A DNA stretch of 64,000 nt from contig OY723249.1 in the NCBI GenBank assembly GCA_963210315.1, positions 1,364,569 to 1,428,568 of the forward strand. The letters run 5' to 3'. Made by a program: the position numbers and the translations under genes. This DNA is from Rhynchopus euleeides (Eukaryota > Euglenozoa > Diplonemea > Diplonemida > Diplonemidae). Below, piece by piece: positions 52,942-62,157 of the stretch (position 1 is the first letter of the stretch; the number at the start of each line of letters is the position of its first letter). The notes beneath the pieces were generated by a model. It made no database searches. It saw nothing but the letters and a program-made list of their open reading frames with translations, and had not been told where the DNA came from.

Positions 52942-53763
52942 ATGATGACTGTAACGGCGTGGCGCCTGCGGCGCCTGCTGGCTGCTTTAGGCGCATCCCT
53001 GATTGTGATCTCCTATGTGACGTGCATCATCATGGCGAAGACACGCGACACCTACATAGGGGGAATCGCTTGGCCGTATTTCTCCGACACTGGGCGAGAC
53101 AAGCCTGCATATTATGTGTTCTCGGTGCTGAACTGCACCGCCAGCACGCTGATGTTTGGGTTCATGGGACTGCAGTACCTCTATGTGAAGGCGTGGTTTG
53201 GGCTGTGCCCTGACGCAGCGCCACATGCAGTGCGGGCTGTCGTGGCGCTTGTCTGCGGGCTCCTCGCACCTGTTGGCTCCATCCTGCTGTCCGTGTTCAC
53301 CACAAACAAATACCCCGACATCCACCTCTACTCTGCATACGCCTTCTTCCTCCTCATCCTGACGTACTGTGTGGTGACGCTGACTCTCATGCGGAGTCTT
53401 GCGAAGGAGCATGCAGCACAGGCGAAGATGATGCCGGCCAGGTACGCAGTGACAGCGCTGCTTGCCGTTGGTGTGCTTCTCTATATTCCAGTGGGCCTTG
53501 CAGTGGCCTGCTCGTTTGAGCACCTCACCCTGCAGAAGTGCCTCATCATCGAGCCGCACGACTACTGCTTCGACAACCTGCTGAATGACAATGAGACGAC
53601 CTTCTATGACTACACCAACTGCTCGGAGGCGAATACCCTGCGGTCCTCAACCCAGTTTGTCTCCATCATTGCCGTCATGCTGTTCATTGCGCTGCACAGC
53701 CTTGACCCCCACCCCCAGGGTGCCTCGGACCTCACACAGGGCGTCCTTCACGGGAGGATCTGA
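52942..53763 (+). CDS. Frag1/DRAM/Sfk1 family membrane protein
   Basis: Six-helix membrane protein of the family that includes FRAG1/PGAP2, DRAM and yeast Sfk1, which act in GPI-anchor remodelling, lysosomal autophagy or plasma-membrane lipid regulation. 273 residues from ATG 52942; upstream codons of the same frame translate C-rich DNA, and a possible acceptor AG (52916-52917) lies 24 nt before the start. Helix 1 spans about 11-32. PYFSDTGRDKPAYYVFS (45-61) is the conserved loop and start of helix 2. A third to sixth helix follow, and the second luminal loop carries NETTFYDYTNCSE with possible N-glycosylation. The short C-terminus is polar. Which subfamily it belongs to cannot be decided by eye. 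Confidence 0.8.
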   Translation: MMTVTAWRLRRLLAALGASLIVISYVTCIIMAKTRDTYIGGIAWPYFSDTGRDKPAYYVFSVLNCTASTLMFGFMGLQYLYVKAWFGLCPDAAPHAVRAVVALVCGLLAPVGSILLSVFTTNKYPDIHLYSAYAFFLLILTYCVVTLTLMRSLAKEHAAQAKMMPARYAVTALLAVGVLLYIPVGLAVACSFEHLTLQKCLIIEPHDYCFDNLLNDNETTFYDYTNCSEANTLRSSTQFVSIIAVMLFIALHSLDPHPQGASDLTQGVLHGRI

Positions 53764-54907
53764 ATGCACAGGCCTGCGGTGGTGTGCGGGTTATCAGGTC
53801 GGCATGTGGGGGTGATAGGTAGGTCGGGTGTCTGCAGCCCAGTGCGGTGGTGTTATTTTGAGAGCCGTTGCGAGTTATGAGCGACGGAGCGGAGCGTTCA
53901 TGCGACTTCACATGGCCTCATCACGGGACTCGAGACAGCAGTGTGCTCGATGAAAAGTAATTTGTGCCGTTTTCTTTTGCAGTGCTGGAGGGTGATTCTA
54001 CCAAAAAGCGAACAGAGTACGTTGCCGGGGTGCATTCTTTGCAGTGTATCCTGTGTGTAACGTTTCTCACGCATTCACCAGGCAGAACGGGTGGTGTGTT
54101 GACGCTCCTTTGAGATTATCCTGGCACCCCAGTGTCAGTTTTCCGCAGCAAGATGAGTTGTTGTTTCGAGTATCTGCGTGAGAGTTCTCGTCATCATCTG
54201 AATTGAACTGCTCGAGTCTAAGGGGTGGGAACGCCCCTTGCAAATGTGGGTGGTTACTTTCGCCACCCCTTCGTATCCTTAGTGAATGGAATAGAATGCA
54301 TGACGTACCCTGTCCGCTAGCTGTATTCCAGTGATTCGATCCACGCCAGGAATCGTCGCGGAAGTGATTTTGGGGTCAGTTTCCGAGAAAACAATCCGAT
54401 TCCGAAGAAAGAAATCCGAGAAAATGGAAGGGGTGACGGTCTCTGAAACAGAAAACCGCAGAACAGCGCAGAAGAACCGCATCGGTGGAATACACACAAT
54501 ATGGAACCGGAATCCCCCACACGGGAGGTTTCAAGTTGCCCAGCGCCACCATGCTCGAACCATGGCAACATGCAGCGAGTTCCCCAGCACAAACCCCTGG
54601 CCGCCCTTCCCAGTTTCTACTTTTGTGCCGCACAGACCACCCCGCCATGCGGTGCGTAGATTGCCTCAGTTGATTATGCAAGCTTCGTTTCACGCCGATG
54701 ATCCCTCACGACACCATGGCTAACTGGATAACACAAGACAGAAGGGTGCGTTTATAAATCCCTTCTTTTTCTCACCGACACACCATGCCCACTTTTGATG
54801 CAACCCACACTCCACCACCACTCCAGCATGACCCGCCCGCAACCTCCTGTGGGCACGCCTGAGGAACCAGGATCCCCGGCTTCATCATTCTCGGGAGGGC
54901 AGGACGA
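53764..54907. other. Spacer between the Frag1/DRAM and polycystin genes
   Basis: Nothing supported. Overlapping frames at 54331-54723 occur on both strands without a family. Another ATG at 54828, in a different frame from the channel, would be upstream if transcription or trans-splicing begins before it. Confidence 0.5.
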
Positions 54908-57528
54908 ATGGGGCAGGACGTGCGACTGCCTGGGATCGTGCGATCCGAAGACGAGCAGGAGATGAACCAGGCGGCATGGGCGCAAGGTTCGGGGCAGCAC
55001 CTTGACCATTCTGGGATGCGCCTCAACGACATACCCCAACGGAAGAAGGCCAGCAAGCAGGTGACTTACCGGGATGAGGACGAGGTCAAGGTTGACCGCC
55101 TCATCAAGCTCTTCCAGCGTGAGGTCAACAAGGGTTACATCTTCCGGGAGCTCATCCCTTACTGTTCGTTCCTCCTCTTCATGCTTGTCATTGTTATGGT
55201 GTCGAGGTCGGAGCAGTACGAAGCCGGTGTGCACCGAACCGTGGAGGCAGTCAAATCCTCCATCATCGACAACAACTACATGGTGTCCTCAGACCTCACC
55301 TTCCGCAAGACCTTCTGGGACATATCCAATGAGGACGACTTCTGGCGCTGGGTGAAGCAGCCCCTGATGACCAACATCTGGTCGCAGGGGGACAACACCA
55401 CACTGGTTGCCCACGCCAACAAGCCCCTGGGGTACCTCATCCTCCGACAGCAGCGCGTGGCTGCAGAGCCCTGCTCCACCTCCGAGGGATACCACGCCGT
55501 GGCGTCGGCAATCAAAACACACCTCCCCGTGTGGTGCTACCCCGACTACGTCTGCCACATCGGGAGGTGCACGCTTTCATCTGCGCCCTTCGGAGGTGCT
55601 GCCGGGGTGACCGAGCCGTTCGTCAGCGTGAAGGACTGGGGGAGCTCGTTTGAGTTTTCAAAACTCCAAGGGCAGTACTACACATATGCCAGCAGCGAGA
55701 AGTCGTTCGTCTCCGCCATCCCCCTCGACGGGCTCACCCTGCAGGATGCCTGGAAGCGGGCGGACGCCCTGCGGGGGAGCGGGTGGGTCGACCCGGCGAC
55801 CCGGTTCCTCTCAGCGGAGCTGGTGCTGCTGAACCGCAACACCGACACCTTCCTCTACACCGCGGCGTTCATCGAGATCAGCGCCGGAGGCCTGTGGCAC
55901 CCAAACCTGCGCATGGTGCCCTTCAGATTCCTCTCCATCGACAGCGTGATGGGGGTGGCGATATTCATACTGGACATCATCGTCACGATCTACTTCTTCT
56001 ACATCTTCTACAGGCTGGTGCAGACACTGTTCCGCAACTGGAGGCTGCACGGGGAGATCCTGTCCTTCTTCGGGTTCTGGAACACCTATGCGCTTGGCAA
56101 CATGCTCCTCTTCATGGTCACCTATGGCTACCGGTGGCACTACTGGCATGTCACGTTGCTGCTGCGCAACGACAGGTACACTGCAATGCACCCCGGCAGT
56201 GTCCAGGAGATGTGGTCTGACCTGGTGAGCTACGGCATGCTCTATGAGTCCTCATGGAACTGCTACGGCTTTGCCTGTGCCCTAGCGATCGGTGGGTTCT
56301 TCCGCTTCACGCAGTACAACCCGCGTCTCTTCCTCCTGGTTGAGACAGTCGAGCGTGCGCTGGGTGAGTTGATTAGCGTTGTCGCCATGATGTCCATTGT
56401 CCTCTTTGCCTATGGCGTGCTCGGGAATATTCTGTTCGGCTACTACATGCTGGAGTATAAGTCGTTTGTGGCGTCGTGTGGGACCCTGCTGAGGCATCTC
56501 ATCGGGGACTTCCCTGAAGAAGGTTATTACCGCATGCGCGACTCGCAGAACAATGTCTACACCGCTGTGGTTTTTGTCGTGACGTATACCTTCATTGCGT
56601 GGTGTATCCTGCTGAACATGATTCTCGCGATTATCAACGAGTCGCTTGCGGCTGTGAAGACCAAAGCGGGGCAGCAGGACATCATGATCATGAAGTGGCT
56701 GCAGAAGCACTCCAACCGGCTCTACAACAAGTGCGTGCATGCCGCGCACACCCTGCAGCAGCATGAGAAAGAGTCAGAGGCAATCCTGAAGGAGAAGACG
56801 AAGCGTGAAAAAGAGCTTCTCACAAACATCTACGAGCGCCTCAAGGAGTACAAATACGACCCGCAGTTCATGGAGAAGATGATGAAGAAGCAGCTCCGTG
56901 ACAAGGTATGCCTGGGCAACGGTGGAAGGGGGGGTTGGTGGCGTGCCCTTGTGCCTGCTGAACCACTGCCCGCAGTGGCTGATTGCCTTTTGATCTCTCC
57001 CCCTCTCCCTCTCTGCCTGTGACGTGTTGCCTCCCCACAGTTCGACTGGACAGAAGAGGAGTGGAGCTTCCTCCAGATGTACATGGCCAGCTGGCGCCAC
57101 GATGTCTATGAACGGGTATGCCTTCTTCAAGCCAGATAGCCACGAAGGGGTGCCCTTAGGCTGTTGAGGTTCTTCCAGAGCCCATCACTCCGAGCTGCGC
57201 CAGCCTCCGGCAGATTATCTCATTGCAATGCCTGCTGGACACCGCTTCACCAGACGTGAGTGGTGCAACGCACTTGCAGTCGTTGGTTTTGCTGCCGCCT
57301 CACGATCTTGCGTGGTCACAACAGTTGAGCCATCCCCTCCTCCTCCTACAGGTGACGGACACCCCGGAACGCGAGCTGCTGGAAGTGCTCCACTGCCAAG
57401 TGGAGGACCTCACAGGCCTTGTCGAGCACCTGGTGTCAAGCGCACCCATTGGCGGGATTCCCGACCCCGCCCCTGCCCCAGCCTCTCAGCAGAAGGATCC
57501 CGGCCAACCCATCATATCCCATCTCTAG
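54908..57528 (+). CDS. Polycystin-2-like (TRPP) cation channel, four exons
   Basis: Six-helix non-selective, often calcium-conducting channel subunit of membranes or cilia. Exons by GT-AG and open phase-0 junctions: 54908-56905, 57041-57115, 57160-57255, 57352-57528, giving about 781 residues. The 44-nt second intron is the least certain; an acceptor at 57178 is an alternative. TM1 is at about 82-99. It is followed by the large extracytosolic polycystin domain (DISNEDDFWRWVKQPLM and later WHPNLRMVPFRF). TM2-TM5 come next, then the pore region CGTLLRHLIGDF, where the GD of the filter matches polycystins, and TM6 (VVTYTFIAWCILLNMILAII). The tail is a charged helix, likely coiled coil, with another predicted helix in exon 4 (PERELLEVLHCQVEDL). 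Mucolipins have a shorter polycystin-like loop, so TRPP is preferred. Confidence 0.85.
56906..57040 (+). other. Intron 1 of the polycystin-like gene
   Basis: GTATGC ... CTCCCCACAG, 135 nt, phase 0. The frame otherwise runs to a stop at 57022 through pyrimidine-rich intron sequence. Confidence 0.75.
57116..57159 (+). other. Intron 2 of the polycystin-like gene
   Basis: GTATGC ... TGCCCTTAG, 44 nt, phase 0. Same donor hexamer as intron 1. The acceptor is the most ambiguous of the three. Confidence 0.5.
57256..57351 (+). other. Intron 3 of the polycystin-like gene
   Basis: GTGAGT ... CTCCTCCTACAG, 96 nt, phase 0, with a clear pyrimidine tract. Confidence 0.7.
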
Positions 57529-59756
57529 GGCCCGGGGCTCGCAGTCAGAGGATACTCAAGTTGGCACAGCAGGTTGCCCGTGCAACCTTCACTTTGTGCG
57601 TGGCTGCAGCTCCTCAGGGAAGGATTGGACCCGATACCTCGGAATGACATGCGTGCCCCTATTTTCTCAGTGTCTTTTTCTCAAATAAACGGCTGGTCCC
57701 CCTATCCAGATGCCCTGGCAGCAGCTACCCCCTCAGACCTCCTCACGTTGGGTGCCTGAAAAGAGCGCTGTGATCTACGCCCTTTGTCCTGTGCCAAGCA
57801 CGGCAAACCAGGGTGGCAGGCGCAGGCCACCCGAGGGCATGGAGATGGTCTGTCATGCTCGGCTGCCTGACAAAGTATCGGGTGTCTCTTTCGTCCGTTG
57901 GAAGTTTCGCTCCCCATAAGTCAAAAGGCGTGTCTTGTTTCCACAAGCGTGTCCGAAAAGGGTGAACGGTTGAGGGGGTGACATTCGGTCCGAGCCAGTT
58001 GCAAACAGTGTACTGGTCTCTCTCGTAAAGCTGTCTTGTGTTGTGGGACATCATCGCGGGAGGTGACATTTGAGGTCTGTGTGGATGGTGGGGGTGGATC
58101 ACATCGTGTATCCAGCGGCCCGGACGACAGGAGCCCTGGGCATGCACATCAAGCAAGGCAATGTGGGGAGTGCGAGCCTACTGCGCGGTTGATTGCTGTC
58201 TTCGGCACACCAGCCACCTCCCCCGCTGGTTGTCAGAACAAAATACTCACTTCACGCCCTCCCGCATCTCCGTTCGTGCTCTTCAGGTTATTCTTTTTGC
58301 AATCGTTTGCCTGCCTTTTCATCCTGCCGATGTTTAGCTTCCTAATAATGAATAATCCCACTCTCTCTGGGTCGTTCTGGGTCACCGTGATTTCACAAAT
58401 CGCACATTTTTGGCTTGTACTGCCCCAGAATGGCTTTTATTCATGCCTTTCGTCCCCCAGGGTGTGGTCTCTGTTTTCGTTTGCAGTGGTCATATCTATA
58501 CACATGTGCTCTGAGTGCAGGAAGCTTGACTGGGATGTCAGAGTGTCAGAGGTGTGGCGCATCGGTGGGATTGCGAGCATTCCCCAGAACCATCTTCATT
58601 GTTTTTGGCATAAAAGCGAACCATAATGAAGCCATGGTGAAACAGAAGAAGAGGAACCAAAGTCTGAAGGAGTCACCTGGCCCGCCAGACTCTTAAACCA
58701 CCCAACACACCGAGGAATCCGGCCACTTTTTGAAAAAGAAGCAGAATCACAGCATATAAGAAAGCCGGCAAGTTCGACAGCTGATTTGCTCATCACACAG
58801 CCCCCCCCCCCCCCCAGGTGGCCCGATATTTCTTGTCTCTTTATTACGTCACCGCATGCGTGCCCCGCAACATGCCCATCCCTGAAGCCTCCCCAACCAA
58901 AGTGGGAGGAATGCAAGGATCTGAAGGGACGGCCGCCCCCCCATTCCTCCCTCCCCCGCCCCACCTCCGTTTTATTAAGCCCCCCATTCTCCCCCAAATC
59001 TTATTCGTCATAAACTCGTTTCCACTGCCTGTGCGTTCCGTCGCTTCGTTTTGTCACAAAAGAACCCATCTGTTTGGTAAAGCCTGCCCGCCTCCCTGTG
59101 TGAGGTCTTGCTGTTTTCTAGTCATGCCTTTGATGTTGCTGGCGGTTCGTTTGTCTGGGTGTGTGGGAGGGGCTGTCTGCAACGCACAGCCCCTGCCCTG
59201 TGCGATGTGCACCTCATCCCCACTTGCTGGGAGGCTTCTTTTCTGCGATGGGGAGCTCTGCTGCCGGAAAGAAGTAGGCAATGCCACCGTGAGGCCAGGA
59301 TAACACGAAACAGCGACCCCCTCACCGGGGGACGCTGCGAACACGGCAAAAAGAAATCGTTCAAAAAGGTTCAAGCTGGCCACTTCTTTGCTGCGATGGG
59401 AAGAAGTGGGCCAGCAGAACACAACAGAGCCATCATACACCGTCGTCACGCTCTCTCTGTCTCTGTCTCCCTCTATCTATCTCTGTGCGAGCTCCGAAAA
59501 GAAGAACAAAACTTGCTGTATTGTGCCAACCAGCTTCTCGATATCCCAACGGGCAATGCGCCTCAAGGAATCGATCACCACCCTACATTGCACCGAATGG
59601 CGCTACGAAATGTAGGAGATCCACGCGTGTGTTGTAGTTTGGGTTTAGCGAACTGGCACCGCGCCGTGCCCCTTGGAGGCCACAACGCGATAATCAGGCC
59701 CGCTATCACGCGTGTATCCAGCCAGGAGGTTATGTCGGTTCGCTTCTGTCGGACAC

Positions 59757-59798
59757 GGGGGTGGGGTGGGGTGGGTGGGTGGGTGGGTGGGCGGGGGG
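59757..59798 (+). repeat. GGGT/GGTGG-rich tract with quadruplex potential
   Basis: More than six GGG runs separated by one T or GT over about 40 bp on the + strand. Confidence 0.8.
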
Positions 59799-60749
59799 CA
59801 GCTCCGAACCATCGTCGCGATGTGGCTCTGACTCTGAGAGGGCGGGATAGGCTGTGTGGGCACCGTGCCTCACCACGCAGGGTTGGAACCCCTCTCCCCA
59901 CATCCCCCCTCCTCCCCCCTCCCCCGTGCGGGGAAGTCGCCATTTTTGGAGGCTTCTCTGCACGCATCTTGGATCTCAGGCTGTGTAGCGAGGGGGGGGT
60001 CTGGTCGTGCCATTTGGACCTGATGGTTGCTATGGTTGCTGCGCATGATGACACGTCTTTGTATTTGCACGTCAATATGAGGCTTGCCTCTGATTCCCCA
60101 CACAAGATCAACACCGCTTTATTCCTGCTGACCGCACCAGGGACTGGGGATCCACACCCCCCTGTGCATCGCTGCTGGCTGCAGTGGCTGCACCCTGAGT
60201 GGCCTGCCTGTGCAGGGTGACACTCAGCAAGCCGTGCTGCTGGATGTCGATGCGATCTGCCACCCGATGCTGCACTCGTCCTTGTGATGTGGGCAGCGGT
60301 GCGCCTGGTCTGGGGATGGGGAGGGGAGGGAGGGCAGCAGCGGGTTCAGCAGTCGGTGGGTGGGGTGGGGTCTGGGTTCCGATGCAGCAGCAGCAGCCTC
60401 CTGCCCCGCCATCGTGCATCTGCATGAGAGCGTCGGCAGCGTCAGCAATCCATTGCGGATGGCACCAACCAGGCCTGCTTGCGAGGTTCCGGGTTGTCAG
60501 GCGCAACCTGACCACCCGAAGGCACCTTGGGTGCGCCGCTGCAGCACTGCAGTATCCGCCACCGAGGGGTCGCTCACCCGACACCTCTGGCTGGCGTGTC
60601 AGCTGCTTTGGGCGGGTCAGGGCGGGCGGGTGGGTCGCCGAAGCCGCACAGCGCATAAGGGGGTCAGCTCAGCTGTCGCCTGCGCCGAGGGGTCGCCGTG
60701 GGGACAACAGTGCGGCAAGGGGCGGCCTTGCCGCACCACACGCCCCCCC

Positions 60750-60775
60750 GGGTCGCGTGAGTGACGCGGAGGGGG
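60750..60775 (+). repeat. Duplicated GC motif, copy 1 (copy 2 at 60929-60954)
   Basis: GGGTCGCGTGAGTGACGCGG occurs twice, about 180 bp apart, each time followed by AGG. It contains the near-palindrome CGCGTGAGTGACGCG. Confidence 0.8.
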
Positions 60776-61298
60776 CGGCTTCCCATCGCAGTCTTTGGGC
60801 ACTGCCCTCTGACGGCGGGGCAGCGGGTGGGTCGATGGGTGGGTGGGCTGACGGGCAGCAGACATCCACATGCCAGGCGGGCTTGTGCGCAGGGGGGGGT
60901 CCCAGCCTGGTACGGACACCGACACCCCGGGTCGCGTGAGTGACGCGGAGGTGGAGGGCGAGAGGGGGCGGGGGGTCCGGTGCGAGTGCACGGCCTGGAA
61001 AGCACATTGCCTTATGCAATGATTGTTTTTTCCTCGGTCACTGCAACGTGGTGGGTTACTTCTGGTCTTGCCTCTAACCGGCATCCTGGGGCTCTCGGTG
61101 GCACGGGCCCCGACTGCATTCGTACTAGGAACAGGTAAGTGTCGGTCTTTCATCAGGGTCATTACTCAGGGTCTGTGATTATCAACCTGTGGGCTCTGGC
61201 CCGTGCAGGTCTCACATATTCGGTTCGGGTCAGGTGTTACTCCTGGGGTTGGTCTAAGTTCGGGTGGTGTTACCTTATGGGATAGGCGTCGCTATTCG

Positions 61299-61326
61299 TC
61301 TTGGGTCCCTCCAGGGTGGAGGTTGA
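61299..61326 (+). repeat. Duplicated motif, copy 1 (copy 2 at 61551-61576)
   Basis: TTGGGTCCCTCCAGGGTGGA plus GGTTGA occurs twice, 251 bp apart in direct orientation. The motif holds an inner inverted repeat, CCCTCCAGGGTGG. Confidence 0.8.
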
Positions 61327-61860
61327 GTAACAGCCCCCAGTCATGAGTCAGGGTTGTCAGTTGTGCCAGCACACATGCTCGGATCTTCCTCGCTCTCCTG
61401 TATGAGCCATGGCAGCTTCGAACACCAGACCGCCTCGACGGGCAGTCTACACTGTCACAACATCGAGGTGCTGGTGATGCTCTCAAGGGTTGAGACGAGG
61501 GGGTGTTGCTCGGGTTTGTGTGATGACGAGTCTTCCCCCGAAGAATGTTTTGGGTCCCTCCAGGGTGGAGGTTGATGGGTTCATCTAAGGTCTTCATTAT
61601 TCGGTGAAAATACTCATGTCTTGCTAAGGTCTGGCTATAACCCTGGAGTTAACGGAGTGAACGCAAGTTCGGGGAAATGGAGAGCCTCCACCCACGCATG
61701 TACCAATACATTGCGGGGCCTGACACGCTGTTGCACCACACAGGTCGTACTGCCCCACTTGAGGATCATGACGACAAAGTTGAGGTGATTCGGCTCTAGC
61801 TTTTGGAGGACGAGTTCGCAGAGGCGTGCTGGTGACACCCGTCGTGCCCCAAGGGACCCT

Positions 61861-62157
61861 TTTTCACACACAACAAGAAGAAAGCTTGTCACAGTGAAAA
61901 AGATAGTTGGCAGCGCTTTGGGTGACAAACACAATCTACCTTGCCTTGTTGCTATGACTGTGCGCACACTCGCACCAACCTTCATCAGGCAAAACACGTG
62001 GGAGGCCTTCGCTCTGTGCCACTGTGTGTCAAACTGTGTCACTTTGCAGCCAGTGTTGTGAGGCGGCTCACCATTCCTCACTTCTCTGCATTTCTGAGCG
62101 AAGGCCCCCGTGAGGTTTGTTCACCCGGGTTTGGCGCACAAACAACGCCTTATCTTT
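61861..62157 (+). repeat. Dispersed repeat, copy carrying a MITE (partner at 8362-8545)
   Basis: Near-identical to 8362-8545 apart from the 109-bp insertion at 62001-62109 with its 3-bp duplication. Confidence 0.85.
62001..62109 (+). mobile_element. MITE of 109 bp with 3-bp target duplication
   Basis: Terminal repeats GGAGGCCTTCGCTC and inverted GGGGGCCTTCGCTC, 13 of 14 matching, flanked by gtg (61998-62000 and 62110-62112). The copy at 8362-8545 shows the site without the insertion and with a single gtg, which fixes the boundaries. Related copies lie at 2775-2868 and 25438-25548. A 3-bp duplication would suit CACTA-like or Harbinger-like elements, but the ends do not allow a firm choice. 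Confidence 0.9.

Larger units (their letters stand above)
57529..61860. other. Intergenic DNA without a supported gene
   Basis: Long frames at 59108-60220 and 60199-60939 run through GC-rich low-complexity DNA, overlap on both strands and have no family. C15 run at 58798. A GTGG-type G-rich tract and two short duplications are listed separately. Confidence 0.5.

Noticed and set aside
59108-60220. 370-codon + frame
   Set aside because: Includes the G-rich simple repeat and overlaps equally long frames on the other strand. No domain.
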